A stretch of 64,000 nt of DNA, taken from Pseudomonas sediminis. Its GTDB lineage: Bacteria > Pseudomonadota > Gammaproteobacteria > Pseudomonadales > Pseudomonadaceae. Under the pieces are notes generated by a model. It did not search any database, was not told the origin of the DNA, and saw only the letters and a list, made by a program, of their open reading frames with translations. Position 1 is the stretch's first letter; each line of letters starts with the position of its first letter. Both the position numbers and the translations under genes were made by a program. The stretch is from assembly GCF_039555755.1 (NCBI RefSeq), contig NZ_CP154631.1:3100001-3164000 (forward strand). The letters are read 5' to 3'. This document shows, one piece after another, positions 46,083 through 56,175 of the stretch.

Positions 46083-47969
46083 CTAGCTGGCCAGGCACTG
46101 CGTCGCACCCTGCGCCTTGCGCGTGTACCACAGCACCCGGCTCACGCCACGGGTGATGGCCACGTAGGCCAGGCGCCGGGCTTCGTCCTGCATGGCCTGG
46201 TCGTAGCTGCCGGCGAAGGAACCGCACTGGGCGTATAGCGCGTTGCGCAGCGGGTGTTTGTCCGCCGGCAGGCAGTCGTCGAGGATGATCGCCACCTCGG
46301 CCTGCAGACCCTTGGCGCGGTGGATGGTCATGGTTTTTACCGGCAGCGCCTTGTCCAGCTGCGCGCGCACCTGCTGCAGCGGCTCGTTGCGTCGGCTGAG
46401 CAGCAGTACGGCGGTGCGGTCGGCGTTCGGGCGGCTGGCGACATGAGTGCACTGCGCGCGTATTTCCTCCAGCAGACGCGGTAGGCCGCTGGCCAGATCG
46501 AAGCGCTGGATCAGCTTGACGCCGTGGTCGCCCGGTTGCATGGCCTTGGCCGCGACGCAGGTCTTGGCCTGCTTGCTGTGCACCTCGGCCAGCACCTTCT
46601 CACCATCGCGGATCACCGGCTCGATGCTGCGGTAGTTGGTGCCCAGCAGCAGGGTGGTGCTTTTGCCGCGTCCACGGTTGGGGAAGTGGCGGTCGAAGTC
46701 GATGAACAGCTCCGGCGAGCTGCCGCGCCAGCCGTAGATCGATTGCCAGTCGTCGCCGATAGCCATCAGGCTGATGCGCTCGCCCGCAGCATGCAGGCGA
46801 CGGTGCACGGCTTGTAGCCACAGCACGATCTGCGGCGAGATGTCCTGGAATTCGTCGATCAGCAGGTGGCTCAGGGCGAGCAGGGCGGGGCCGGGTTTGC
46901 CGCCGTCGCTGCTCAGTCGCTCGCTCAACTGTGCGAACGCGCCGTTGAAGCTGATCAGCCCCTGGCTCTGTAGCAGGGCGCTGAAGTGCTGGTGAAAGCG
47001 CTGCATGGCCTCGATGAAATCACGTTCGCGGGGCGCGCAGCCCAAGGCCTTCACGTCCAGGCGCTCAAGACGAATCCCCAGGCTCTCGGCGAAGTCGATC
47101 TGCCCGTGCAGCAGCTCGAATAACGGCAGGGCGGCGAACTCACCGGATAGCTTGCACGCATCCAGTGGCGCCTTGGGTTTGCTCTGTGGCGGCTCTTCAG
47201 GTGCCGGCAGTTTGAGCAGGCGATGAGTCAGGGCGCGAAAGCGTGCGTCCTCGGCGTAGGCGTTCTGGTAGGCCTGCTTGAGCAGGCGCTGCTGCGCGGG
47301 GCGCAGGCGCCCGCCAGTGAGCGGGTTGTCCGGCTCCTCGCCGGGTTCGTCCAGTTGCTCGAACCAGCGCGGGTTGCCCAGCTGTTCCTTGGCCAGCGTG
47401 GCCATGGCCGCATGGAAGGTGCGCACGCACTGGCGTGCATCGTGCGGGTAGTGCCAGAAGTCGAGCAGGCGTTGCAGGCGCTCGCGCAGTTCGTGGCAGG
47501 AGGCGTTGGTGAAGGAGATCACCGTCAGGCGCTTGGGGTCGACCTCCAGGTGACAGAGCAGGAACACCACACGCAGTACCAGCGTGCTCGACTTGCCCGA
47601 GCCGGCGCCGGCGAAAATGCGCGCCAGCGGCGCACGGCATAGAATCATCGCCCATTGTTCGTCCGACGGTGCTCCGATCAGCCCGGCATTCACCGCCTGG
47701 GCCACGCGCTCGCGCATGGCCTGCACCTGGGCGTCTTCGATCTTCAGCCGGGTGGCGGGGTAGATGCCGGCGGGGCCAGGCTTGCCGCTGGCGGCCTTGC
47801 GAGTGCCGGCTTTCTTGTTGCCAGCGGACTTCTTCTTGCTCTGCTTGCGCACGGGCTTGCGCGGCTGCGCAGCTTCGCACTCGGCGCGCAGGTAGGCGGT
47901 AGTGTGGGGGAAGTAGCGGGCGAGGGCGCTGGACAACAGTTGTTTGTAGCGCGCGACGGCGGAAAACAT
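46083..47969 (-). CDS. UvrD/PcrA-like superfamily 1 helicase
   Basis: Start at ATG 47969 (MFSAVARYKQLL), about 628 residues; an in-frame ATG 18 codons earlier is less likely. A basic Lys-rich linker (RKQSKKKSAGNKK) follows the first 50 residues. Helicase motifs: Walker A FAGAGSGKSSTLVLR, ISFTNASCHELRER (Ia), LLIDEFQDISPQ (II), GDDWQSIYGWRGSSPEL (III), LLLGTNYRS (IV), MTIHRAKGLQAEVAIIL (V) and RRLAYVAITRGVSRVLW (VI). A DNA-repair or plasmid-type UvrD relative; no nuclease domain is seen. Confidence 0.92.
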   Translation of the reverse strand: MFSAVARYKQLLSSALARYFPHTTAYLRAECEAAQPRKPVRKQSKKKSAGNKKAGTRKAASGKPGPAGIYPATRLKIEDAQVQAMRERVAQAVNAGLIGAPSDEQWAMILCRAPLARIFAGAGSGKSSTLVLRVVFLLCHLEVDPKRLTVISFTNASCHELRERLQRLLDFWHYPHDARQCVRTFHAAMATLAKEQLGNPRWFEQLDEPGEEPDNPLTGGRLRPAQQRLLKQAYQNAYAEDARFRALTHRLLKLPAPEEPPQSKPKAPLDACKLSGEFAALPLFELLHGQIDFAESLGIRLERLDVKALGCAPRERDFIEAMQRFHQHFSALLQSQGLISFNGAFAQLSERLSSDGGKPGPALLALSHLLIDEFQDISPQIVLWLQAVHRRLHAAGERISLMAIGDDWQSIYGWRGSSPELFIDFDRHFPNRGRGKSTTLLLGTNYRSIEPVIRDGEKVLAEVHSKQAKTCVAAKAMQPGDHGVKLIQRFDLASGLPRLLEEIRAQCTHVASRPNADRTAVLLLSRRNEPLQQVRAQLDKALPVKTMTIHRAKGLQAEVAIILDDCLPADKHPLRNALYAQCGSFAGSYDQAMQDEARRLAYVAITRGVSRVLWYTRKAQGATQCLAS

Positions 47970-48119
47970 GCGGTGAGAATGACCTGACTGATAAAACCCG
48001 CATGATAAAGCCATCAGCGCCATGGCAGGCAGTGATGGCGCGGCGATAAATGCGCAACTTTGTGCAAGTGCCTGGCGCCTATCGCTTACAGACTGTGCTC
48101 CAGTTTTGGGAGATTCTCG

Positions 48120-49013
48120 ATGAACCTGTCGCTTTACCTGCTGACCGTATTGATCTGGGGCACCACCTGGATCGCCATCAAATTTCAGATGGGCGAGGTG
48201 GCCGTCGCTGCTTCCATCGCCTATCGCTTCGCATTGGCCTCGGCAGTGCTGTTCGCCATGCTCTGGTTCAGCGGCCGCCTGCAGCCGCTGGATCGCCGTG
48301 GCCAGGGCATTTGCCTGGTGCAGGGGCTGTGCCTGTTCTGCCTCAACTTTCTGTGCTTCTACACCGCCAGCCAGTGGATCCCCAGTGGCCTGATCGCGGT
48401 GATCTTCTCCACCGCCACCCTGTGGAACGCGATCAATGCGCGGTTGTTCTTCAAACAGCGTATCGCCGCCAACGTGCTGCTCGGTGGCGCGCTGGGGCTG
48501 GTCGGCCTTGGCCTACTGTTCTGGCCGGAGTTGGCCGGGCACGAAACCAGCCGCGAAAGCCTGCTCGGCATCGGCCTGGCGCTGTGCGGCACGCTGTTTT
48601 TCTCGGCCGGTAATATGCTTTCCAGCCTGCAGCAGAAGGCCGGACTCAAGCCGCTGACCACCAATGCCTGGGGCATGCTCTATGGCGCGCTGATGCTGGT
48701 GGGTATCTGCCTGGTCAGCGGTACGCCGTTCGCCTTCGAATGGAACGCGCGCTACGTGGGTTCGCTGCTGTACCTGGCGATTCCCGGATCGGTAATCGGC
48801 TTTACCGCCTACCTGACCCTAGTCGGACGCATGAGCCCGGAGCGCGCGGCCTATTGCACGGTGCTGTTCCCGGTAGTGGCGCTGAACATCTCGGTGTTCC
48901 TCGAGGGCTACCAATGGACGACCCCGGCGCTGCTCGGCCTGGGTCTGGTGATGCTGGGCAACGTGCTGGTGTTTCGCAAGCCCAAACCGGTGCTTACCGA
49001 GGCGAGGGCATAG
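48120..49013 (+). CDS. EamA/DMT-family transporter
   Basis: Start at ATG 48120 with GGGAG upstream. 297 residues with ten predicted membrane helices in two EamA repeats (first opening LYLLTVLIWGTTWIAIK, second with TTNAWGMLYGALMLVGICLV). Drug/metabolite exporter family; substrate unknown. Divergent from the helicase gene. Confidence 0.9.
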   Translation: MNLSLYLLTVLIWGTTWIAIKFQMGEVAVAASIAYRFALASAVLFAMLWFSGRLQPLDRRGQGICLVQGLCLFCLNFLCFYTASQWIPSGLIAVIFSTATLWNAINARLFFKQRIAANVLLGGALGLVGLGLLFWPELAGHETSRESLLGIGLALCGTLFFSAGNMLSSLQQKAGLKPLTTNAWGMLYGALMLVGICLVSGTPFAFEWNARYVGSLLYLAIPGSVIGFTAYLTLVGRMSPERAAYCTVLFPVVALNISVFLEGYQWTTPALLGLGLVMLGNVLVFRKPKPVLTEARA

Positions 49014-49040
49014 GATTCATCGAAATGCCGGGCGCTTGTC

Positions 49041-49229
49041 GTAGGGCGGACTCAGGAGCGCCAGCGAACAGTCCGGCGGCCCTTGCCAGCGCAAACGCCA
49101 TGCTCTCCAGGAAACCCTCTCTGGCACCTATACCATCACTTAGAATCCGCTACTGCGTACTGCTCCGCGACGACTGCATGGATGCAGGAGGTAGAGCGAC
49201 GCAGGAAGCCAAAGCCGAGTACGCCCTAC
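49041..49229. repeat. Possible miniature element with GTAGGGCG inverted ends
   Basis: Left end GTAGGGCGGACT and right end AGTACGCCCTAC are inverted repeats of 12 nt with one mismatch, enclosing 165 nt without any gene. The ends share GTAGGGCG with the palindromic repeats elsewhere in the window. Inside there is a smaller CTGCATGGATGCAG dyad. Confidence 0.4.
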
Positions 49230-49256
49230 GTGACCGGATCGACTCCCGGTACCTTC

Positions 49257-51215
49257 CTATATCCCGCGAATCAGCTTGCGCAGCATAAAGCGATTGGGGT
49301 GGCTGGCCTCCGCTACCTCGCGTGGTACTGGTAGTGGCTCATTCTCCAGCCAGGCGGCGATCAGTTCGCCTGACAGTGGCGCGGTGATCAAACCGCGTGA
49401 GCCGTGGCCGCTGTTGATGTACAGGCCGTGCAGCCAGGGGCAGGATGCATCCGGCACCTGGCGGGCGTCCCTGGCCAGCACCGCATAGGTCTCGGTAAAG
49501 GCTTTGGCATCAGCCAGCGGCCCGACTATCGGCAGGTAGTCCGGGCTGGTGCAGCGGAACGCGGCGCGACCTTCCAGCGTTGCGGGGTCGATATGATCGG
49601 CCTGCAGGCGCTCGGCCAGGTCAGTGGATATCTCCCGAAGTAGCTCCAGGTTGCCGGCATTCTCGGCGACGCTGGGCGTGAGATCGTCGCTGTGGAAGTC
49701 GAAGCTGGCGCCCAGGGTGTGTTCGCCTTCGCGCGGTGGGGCGACGTAGCCTTCGGCGCAGACCACGGTGCGCAATTGACTGCTGAGCGAGTTGGCCGGC
49801 AGGCGGCTGATCTGCCCGCGAATGCGCTTGAGCGGCAGGTTGGTATCCGGCAGCAGGCGGGAGATTTCGGCGGCACAAGCCAGCACCAGCACCGGCGCCT
49901 CGGCCAGCACGCCGCTCTGCCCGTCGACGCGCCAGCGTTCGCCCTGTCGGCTCAGGCTCAGCGCCTCGTGATAGGGACGCAGTTCGATCAGCGGGTGTTG
50001 CAGCAGTTGCCGGCATAGCGCTGGTGGGTGTACCCAGCCAGCATCCGGGTAGAACAGGCCGCCGGCCGGTAGGCCGATGCCGGCACGTTGCTCGGCCTCA
50101 TCCTGGCTCAGCGCGTGCAGCAGGTCGTTGGGGAAGGCTGCGGCCAGTTTGGCCTGGCGCTCGGCTTCCTTGGCATCGAAGGCCAGTTGCAGCACGCCGC
50201 AGGCATCCCAATCGACCCCACGCTGCAGGCGTTCGAGCAGGCGGCGGGTGTGGCCGAAGCCGGCGACGATCAGCTGCGACAGTGCGGTGCCGTGAGCCGA
50301 CAGTTTCAGGTAGAGCACGCCCTGGGGATTGCCGGATGCCTCGCGGGCGACATCGTCATGCCGCTCCAGCACAGTCACGCGCCAGCCGCGTGCGGCCAGG
50401 CTGGCGGCCGTGGCGCAGCCGGCCAGGCCGGCGCCGATCACCACCGCGTGTTTTTCCTGGGGGGGAGCGGGGCGAGCGAACCAGGGCTTGCCGACGGTTT
50501 GCGGCTCACCGATGAACAGCCCTTTAGCCACTTCCCATTTTTTGCCCAGGCCTGGCACGCGTATCATCTTGAAGCCGGCTTCATTCAGTGCGCGCCGTAC
50601 CCGGCCGGCACTGGAAAATGTGCCGATGGTGGTGCCGGGAGCCGACAGACGCGCCAGTTCGGCGAACAACTCGGGTGTCCACATCTCAGGATTCTTCGCC
50701 GGATTGAAGCCGTCGAGAAACCAGGCGTCGATACGCGCATCCAGTTGCGGCAATTGCTCCATCACGTCGCCGATCAACAGCGTCAGCACCACCCGACCAC
50801 CGGCCAACAGCAGGCGCTGGAACCCGGGGTGAATGGCGCGGTATTGAGTCAGCAGTTCTGCGCTGAACGGTGCCAGCTCTGGCCACAGGGCCAGGGCGCG
50901 CTGCAGGTCGTCGTGATGCAGCGGATATTTTTCGACACTGACGAAGTGCAGGCGCGCGCCAGCGGGAGCCTGTTGCTCGAACAACTGCCAGGCGCAGAGG
51001 AAATTCAGCCCGGTGCCGAAACCCATTTCGCCGATGTTCAGGCATTCACCGTCGGCGAGAGCGGCGAAGCGCGCCGCCAGATCGTTGTTGGCGAGGAAGA
51101 CGTAGCGCGTCTCTTCCAGGCCGTTTTCCTGGGAGAAATAGATGTCGCCGTAGCTGCGCGACAGAGGCTGGCCGCGCTCGTCCCAGTCGAGCTGGGCGTG
51201 ATGGGTGTCTGACAT
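49257..51215 (-). CDS. mnmC: Bifunctional tRNA mnm5s2U34 biosynthesis protein MnmC
   Basis: 652 residues. N-terminal SAM-dependent methyltransferase (MnmD part) with GEMGFGTGLNFLCAW and IDAWFLDGFNPAKNPEMW. C-terminal FAD oxidase with [20 protein letters not shown] and the GVLYLKL block. It processes cmnm5s2U to mnm5s2U at the wobble position of tRNA. Length matches MnmC (about 660). Stop lies next to the inverted-repeat region; neighbouring pap and thiolase occur in the same order in P. aeruginosa. Confidence 0.94.
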   Translation of the reverse strand: MSDTHHAQLDWDERGQPLSRSYGDIYFSQENGLEETRYVFLANNDLAARFAALADGECLNIGEMGFGTGLNFLCAWQLFEQQAPAGARLHFVSVEKYPLHHDDLQRALALWPELAPFSAELLTQYRAIHPGFQRLLLAGGRVVLTLLIGDVMEQLPQLDARIDAWFLDGFNPAKNPEMWTPELFAELARLSAPGTTIGTFSSAGRVRRALNEAGFKMIRVPGLGKKWEVAKGLFIGEPQTVGKPWFARPAPPQEKHAVVIGAGLAGCATAASLAARGWRVTVLERHDDVAREASGNPQGVLYLKLSAHGTALSQLIVAGFGHTRRLLERLQRGVDWDACGVLQLAFDAKEAERQAKLAAAFPNDLLHALSQDEAEQRAGIGLPAGGLFYPDAGWVHPPALCRQLLQHPLIELRPYHEALSLSRQGERWRVDGQSGVLAEAPVLVLACAAEISRLLPDTNLPLKRIRGQISRLPANSLSSQLRTVVCAEGYVAPPREGEHTLGASFDFHSDDLTPSVAENAGNLELLREISTDLAERLQADHIDPATLEGRAAFRCTSPDYLPIVGPLADAKAFTETYAVLARDARQVPDASCPWLHGLYINSGHGSRGLITAPLSGELIAAWLENEPLPVPREVAEASHPNRFMLRKLIRGI

Positions 51216-51337
51216 GGCTGGGTTCCGCTGGATCGTACGGTGATTCTACCGTGCACAGATGCCATGGCGCTGGTATCAGCGGGCAAAGCATCGGATGTTC
51301 CGTTAGGCTGTGAGGATCATTCCAGGGAGGTTGCTTT

Positions 51338-52819
51338 ATGTTCGAGTCCGCCGAAATCGGCCGCAGTATAGACAAGGCCAAGTTCGAGGCCGAAGAGCCG
51401 GCGCTGCGCGAGGCGCTGCTGGAGGCGCAGTACGAGCTCAAGCAGCAGGCGCGTTTTCCGGTGATCGTACTGATCAACGGCGTCGAGGGCGCCGGCAAGG
51501 GCGAGACGGTGAAACTGCTCAACGAATGGATGGATCCGCGGCTGATCCAGGTCAGCACCTTCGATGTGCAGACCGATGAAGAGCTGGCGCGGCCGCCGGC
51601 CTGGCGCTACTGGCGACAACTGCCGCCGAAGGGGCGCATGGGAATCTTCTTCGGCAACTGGTACAGCCAGATGCTGCAGGGGCGGGTGCATGGCCAGTTC
51701 AAGGATGCCGTGCTGGATCAGGCCATCGATGCTGCCGAGCATCTGGAGCGCATGCTCTGCGATGAGGGGGCGCTGATCTTCAAGTTCTGGTTCCACCTGT
51801 CCAAGCAACAGATGAAGACGCGCCTCGAAGCGCTCAAGGATGACCCGCTGCACAGTTGGCGCATCAGCCCGCTGGACTGGCAGCAGTCGAAGACCTACGA
51901 CAAATTCGTGCATTACGGCGAGCGCATCCTGCGCCGCACCAGCCGCGACTACGCGCCCTGGTACGTAGTCGAGGGCGTCGATCACTATTACCGCAGCCTG
52001 ACGGTCGGGCGCATTCTGCTCGAAGGCTTGCAGGCGGCGCTGGCGCGGCAGCAAGGCGCAGTGGGGCGACCACATGCTGCACCGGTTTCCGGACAGAGCA
52101 GCGGCCTGTTGGCCAGCCTGGACATGACCCAGGCGCTGAGCAAGGACGACTACAAGGAGCAACTGGCCACCGAGCAGGCGCGCCTGTCCGGGCTGATGCG
52201 TGACAAACGCATGCGCAAGCACGCCCTGATCGCTGCATTCGAGGGCAACGATGCCGCCGGCAAGGGCGGTGCCATCCGCCGCGTGACCGGTGCCCTCGAC
52301 CCACGCCAATACCGCATCGTGCCGGTGGCGGCGCCGACCGAGGAAGAGCTCGCCCAGCCCTATCTCTGGCGCTTCTGGCGGCATATACCGGCGCGCGGAC
52401 ATTTCACCATCTTCGACCGCAGCTGGTATGGCCGTGTGCTGGTGGAGCGAGTCGAGGGCTTCTGCAGCCAGGCCGACTGGCTGCGCGCCTATGGCGAGAT
52501 CAACGACTTCGAAGAGCAGTTGACCAATGCCGGGGTGATCCTGGTGAAGTTCTGGCTGGCCATCGATCAGCAGACCCAGCTGAAGCGTTTCAAGGAGCGT
52601 GAGCAGATCCCGTTCAAGCGCTTCAAGATCACCGAAGAGGATTGGCGCAACCGTGAAAAGTGGGACGACTACGCCGATGCGGTGGGCGACATGGTCGACC
52701 GTACCAGCACCGAGATCGCGCCCTGGACGCTGATCGAAGCCAACGACAAGCGTTTCGCCCGGGTCAAGGTGCTGCGTACCATCAACGAGGCCATCGAGGC
52801 GGCGTTTGCCAGGGATTGA
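51338..52819 (+). CDS. pap: Polyphosphate:AMP phosphotransferase (two fused PPK2 domains)
   Basis: 493 residues with two PPK2 domains, each with Walker A: GVEGAGKGE (about 49-57) and GNDAAGKGG (about 305-313). Lid and Walker B elements (FDRSWYGRVLVERVEGF, FWRHIPARG) are intact in the second domain. The enzyme uses polyphosphate to convert AMP to ADP. In two-domain PAP proteins the C-terminal half is the catalytic one. ATG at 51338 with GGGAGG upstream. Divergent from mnmC. Confidence 0.93.
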   Translation: MFESAEIGRSIDKAKFEAEEPALREALLEAQYELKQQARFPVIVLINGVEGAGKGETVKLLNEWMDPRLIQVSTFDVQTDEELARPPAWRYWRQLPPKGRMGIFFGNWYSQMLQGRVHGQFKDAVLDQAIDAAEHLERMLCDEGALIFKFWFHLSKQQMKTRLEALKDDPLHSWRISPLDWQQSKTYDKFVHYGERILRRTSRDYAPWYVVEGVDHYYRSLTVGRILLEGLQAALARQQGAVGRPHAAPVSGQSSGLLASLDMTQALSKDDYKEQLATEQARLSGLMRDKRMRKHALIAAFEGNDAAGKGGAIRRVTGALDPRQYRIVPVAAPTEEELAQPYLWRFWRHIPARGHFTIFDRSWYGRVLVERVEGFCSQADWLRAYGEINDFEEQLTNAGVILVKFWLAIDQQTQLKRFKEREQIPFKRFKITEEDWRNREKWDDYADAVGDMVDRTSTEIAPWTLIEANDKRFARVKVLRTINEAIEAAFARD

Positions 52820-52826
52820 AGCGTTA

Positions 52827-52895
52827 ATCGCGGCTAAAGCCGCTCCTACGAGTCGTCGCCATCGGCAGGAGCGTGGGAGCGGCTTCAGCCGCGAT
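52827..52895. repeat. Paired REP elements
   Basis: ATCGCGGCTaAAGCCGCTC at the left and its inverted partner GAGCGGCTTcAGCCGCGAT at the right, around a 31-nt centre. This is the REP doublet commonly seen between Pseudomonas genes, here between pap and the thiolase. Confidence 0.9.
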
Positions 52896-53020
52896 GCTTT
52901 TGTGTTGCTCCCGGTGGCCCCGACATCGCCCCGTATACGCCAGATCAATGATGGTCGTACCCGGGGATGGGCTGGATTTATCTTCACGTCATTCGTCATC
53001 CAATAACAACGAGGTGCGTC

Positions 53021-54208
53021 ATGCGTGAAGTGGTGATCGTCGATAGCGTGCGGACTGGCCTGGCCAAGTCCTTCCGCGGCAAGTTCAATATGACCCGGCC
53101 GGACGACATGGCCGCTCACTGCGTTGATGCGCTGCTGGTGCGCAACGGCATCGACCCGAAGCTGGTCGATGACTGCATCGTCGGTGCCGGCTCCAACGAG
53201 GGCGCGCAGGGCATGAACATCGGCCGCAACGTCGCCGTGCTCTCGCGTCTGGGCAATCCGGTGGCGGGCATGACGCTCAACCGCTTCTGCTCCTCGGGCC
53301 TGCAGGCCATCGCCATCGCCGCCAACCAGGTGGCGTCCGGTTGCAGCGACATCATCGTCGCCGGTGGCGTCGAGTCCATCACCATGACCCTGAAAAGCAT
53401 GAACATGGACAACCTGTTCAACCCGCTGCTGCACAAGGACAACCCCGGCATCTACTACCCCATGGGCAAGACTGCCGAGATCGTCGCCAACCGCTACGGC
53501 ATCACCCGTGAAGCCCAGGATGCCTATGCCTTGCAGAGTCAGCAGCGTACCGCGCGGGCTCAGACCGAAGGCCTGTTCGCCGATGAAATCGTGCCGATGA
53601 CGGTGAAGTATCAGCTCGAAGATAAGGCGACCGGCGAGAAGAAGATCCTCGACGGCGTGGTCGAGGCCGATGACTGCAACCGCCCTGACACTACCCTGGA
53701 TTCACTGGCCAAGCTGCAACCGGCGTTCGACCCGGCTGGCAGCGTGACGGCCGGCAACGCCTCGCAACTGTCCGACGGCGCTTCCATGACCCTGGTGATG
53801 AGCCTGGAAAAAGCGCTGGAGCTGGGCCTGACACCCAAGGCCTATTTCCGCGGCTTTACCGTGGCCGGTTGCGAGCCGGACGAGATGGGCATCGGCCCGG
53901 TGTTCTCGGTGCCCAAGCTGCTCAAGGCCAAGGGCCTGAGTGTGGCCGACATCGATCTGTGGGAGCTCAACGAGGCGTTTGCTTCGCAGTGCCTGTACTG
54001 CCGCGATACGCTCGGGATCGACAACGATAAGTACAACGTCAACGGCGGTTCCATCTCCATCGGCCACCCGTTCGGCATGACCGGCTCGCGCCAGGTCGGC
54101 CATCTGGTGCGTGAGTTGCAGCGCCGCGAACTGTGCTACGGCATCGTCACCATGTGCGTTGGCGGCGGCATGGGTGCTACGGGGCTGTTCGAGGCGTATC
54201 GCGGATAA
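53021..54208 (+). CDS. Acetyl-CoA acyltransferase (thiolase)
   Basis: Start at ATG 53021 with GAGGTG upstream. 395 residues. Thiolase signature NRFCSSGLQAI with the acyl-accepting Cys near 89. C-terminal catalytic His in GHPFGMTGSR (Ile of the usual GHPIG replaced by Phe) and Cys in CVGGGMGA. Cleaves or forms 3-ketoacyl-CoA. Same neighbourhood as the P. aeruginosa thiolase next to pap; probably degradative. Confidence 0.93.
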   Translation: MREVVIVDSVRTGLAKSFRGKFNMTRPDDMAAHCVDALLVRNGIDPKLVDDCIVGAGSNEGAQGMNIGRNVAVLSRLGNPVAGMTLNRFCSSGLQAIAIAANQVASGCSDIIVAGGVESITMTLKSMNMDNLFNPLLHKDNPGIYYPMGKTAEIVANRYGITREAQDAYALQSQQRTARAQTEGLFADEIVPMTVKYQLEDKATGEKKILDGVVEADDCNRPDTTLDSLAKLQPAFDPAGSVTAGNASQLSDGASMTLVMSLEKALELGLTPKAYFRGFTVAGCEPDEMGIGPVFSVPKLLKAKGLSVADIDLWELNEAFASQCLYCRDTLGIDNDKYNVNGGSISIGHPFGMTGSRQVGHLVRELQRRELCYGIVTMCVGGGMGATGLFEAYRG

Positions 54209-54253
54209 ACACCGCTGGCACCACCGGCAACACGCATCGCATGAACGAACCGC

Positions 54254-54274
54254 GGTCCGCGCGGCGCACCCTAC
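54254..54274. repeat. Half of a GTAGGGTGCG-family repeat
   Basis: A 21-nt copy opening GGTCCGCGCG and ending GCGCACCCTAC, the same arm seen at 25952-25972. No inverted partner nearby. Confidence 0.6.
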
Positions 54275-54350
54275 TACATCGCTGGCCCCACGACGGCCAG
54301 CGATGCGCTGTTTATACTCGCGCTCTGCCCAGTGTACGGAGCGCCTGCCG

Positions 54351-54971
54351 ATGCCCTTTGCCGAAAACCTCATCGCCTTCACCCTGGCGGCCACGCTGCT
54401 GACCCTGACGCCGGGGATCGACACGGCGCTGGTGCTGCGTACCGCTGCGGTCGAGGGCCGGCAGCAGGCGTTTCGCGCGGCGCTGGGCATCAATGCCGGT
54501 TGCCTGCTCTGGGGCGCAGCGGTGGCCTTCGGCCTCGGCGCGCTGCTGGCGGTTTCCGAATTCGGCTACAACCTGCTCAAGTATTGCGGTGCGGCGTATC
54601 TGGCCTGGCTCGGGCTGAACATGCTGCTGCGCCCGCGCACCTCATTGGCTCCGGCGCAGGCCGGCGGCCAGTCCGGTGCCAACTGGTTCCTGCGCGGCCT
54701 GCTGGGTAATGTGCTCAACCCCAAGGTGGGGATTTTCTACGTGTCCTTCCTGCCGCAGTTCATTCCGCAGGGGCAGCCGCTGATGGCCTGGACATTCGGT
54801 CTGGTGGGCATCCATGTGGCGCTCAGCCTGGCCTGGGCGCTGTTGCTGATCGGCGCTACCCAGCCGCTCGGCCACTGGTTGCGGCGTGAGGTGGTGATCA
54901 AGTGGATGGATCGCAGCACGGGGCTTATCTTCGTCCTCTTCGCCGCGCGTCTGGCCTTGAGCCGGCGCTGA
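54351..54971 (+). CDS. LysE/RhtB-family amino-acid exporter
   Basis: Start at ATG 54351; the longer frame upstream is unsupported and begins inside the thiolase gene. 206 residues with six membrane helices. The family opening FTLAATLLTLTPGIDTALVLRT and GNVLNPKVGIFYVSFLPQF are typical. Exports an amino acid or derivative; substrate unknown. Confidence 0.92.
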   Translation: MPFAENLIAFTLAATLLTLTPGIDTALVLRTAAVEGRQQAFRAALGINAGCLLWGAAVAFGLGALLAVSEFGYNLLKYCGAAYLAWLGLNMLLRPRTSLAPAQAGGQSGANWFLRGLLGNVLNPKVGIFYVSFLPQFIPQGQPLMAWTFGLVGIHVALSLAWALLLIGATQPLGHWLRREVVIKWMDRSTGLIFVLFAARLALSRR

Positions 54972-55034
54972 GTCCGGAGGTGGCCTCGTCATGAGGTACG
55001 CTGCGTCGGTGCAACAGAAAAGCAGGCGGTGCCG

Positions 55035-56114
55035 ATGGATCGGTTTCAGGAAATGAGGGTGTTGCTGGCAGTGACCGAGGCCGAAAGCTTCGCCGGTGGC
55101 GCCAAGCTGCTGGGCATTTCGCCGCCTAGCGTGACCCGCGCCGTCGCGGCGCTGGAGGCTCGCCTGGGTACGCTGTTGCTGGCGCGCAGCACGCGTAGCT
55201 TGCGTTTGACCGAGGCCGGCCAGCGCTATGTCGAGGACTGCCGGCGCATCCTGCTGGAGCTGGAAGAGGCCGAGGAACTGGCCGCTGGTGGCAGTGTGCG
55301 CCCGCGTGGGCGACTCACCGTGACCGCGCCGGTGATGTTCGGCGAGCTGTGCCTGATTCCACGCATCGCCCAGTACCTCGACACCCACCCGGACGTGGAG
55401 GTCAATGCGCTGCTGGTCGACCGCGTGGTGAACATGATGTAGGTGGGTATCGACGTGGCCCAGGCGGGCAGCCTGGCCGCTGCTGCTCGCCAGTTGCAGC
55501 TGTCGCAGGCCACGGTGATGCGTACCCTAGCTGCGCTGGAAAGTCGTCTGGACAGCACCTTGCTGCTGCGCGGGCCGCGTGGTGTGAGCCTGAGCGCGGC
55601 GGGTACCGCTTTCGCCGACAGTTGCCAGCGCATTCTGCAGCGGGTTGAGGAGGCCGAGCGCTCGGTGACCGGCCTGCATGCCAGCCCCGTCGGACAACTC
55701 AACCTCTTCGAGGGTGCCGAACGGCTATGGACCCTCGACGTCGAGCAGGTGGTGCTACGTCCGGCCGCGACCTCATTGCGTTGGGCCTTCGAGGAATATG
55801 CACCGACCAGCCTGATGACCGGCACCTGGGCAGAAACCGATGCGCGTCTGCGCGAGCGTGAGCAGCGCAATCAGTGGCAGCGCTGGCGCGTGCTCAGCCT
55901 GCAGCAGGAGAGCGCCGATATCCGCTCGTTCGTGCTGGCACCGGAGCAGGGCGCTGCACCGCGCTTCGCCGCCGGTCAGCACGAAGTGGAGATCGGCTAT
56001 CTGGCATCGCAGTTGTTACTGCCGCGCGAATTGCCGAGGTACGCACCTGAAGGCTCGAGGTTCTGGCAACGCATGGTGCGGCGTTTACGTGATTGGCCGT
56101 TGAGGGATTGGTGA
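55035..56114 (+). pseudogene. Chimeric remnant: LysR + LysR + reductase fragment
   Basis: Three pieces in one frame. First, a LysR N-terminus (MDRFQEMRVLLAVTEAESFAGG, HTH SPPSVTRAVAALEARLG) running to VNMM, where a TAG stops it at 55440-55442. Then VGIDVA runs straight into a second LysR N-terminal region (QAGSLAAAARQLQLSQATVM). Near 55700 that changes into residues typical of a ferredoxin/flavin reductase (WRVLSLQQESADIRSFVLAPEQG, FAAGQH). The last 40 residues are unfamiliar. Recombination plus a nonsense change best explains this; the first ORF alone is a truncated LysR lacking most of its effector domain. Confidence 0.75.
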
Positions 56115-56175
56115 GGCTTGCGGGTTGCTGAAGGGGTGGCTTCGGTGGCTCGGGTGAGGGCGCAGGGTGGGCTGG

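Noticed and set aside
51317..53434. 705-codon open frame on the minus strand
   Set aside because: It is the antisense shadow of pap and the thiolase, both with full catalytic motifs; the translated shadow has no recognisable fold.
54642..55388. 248-codon minus-strand frame
   Set aside because: Antisense to the LysE exporter and LysR fragment.
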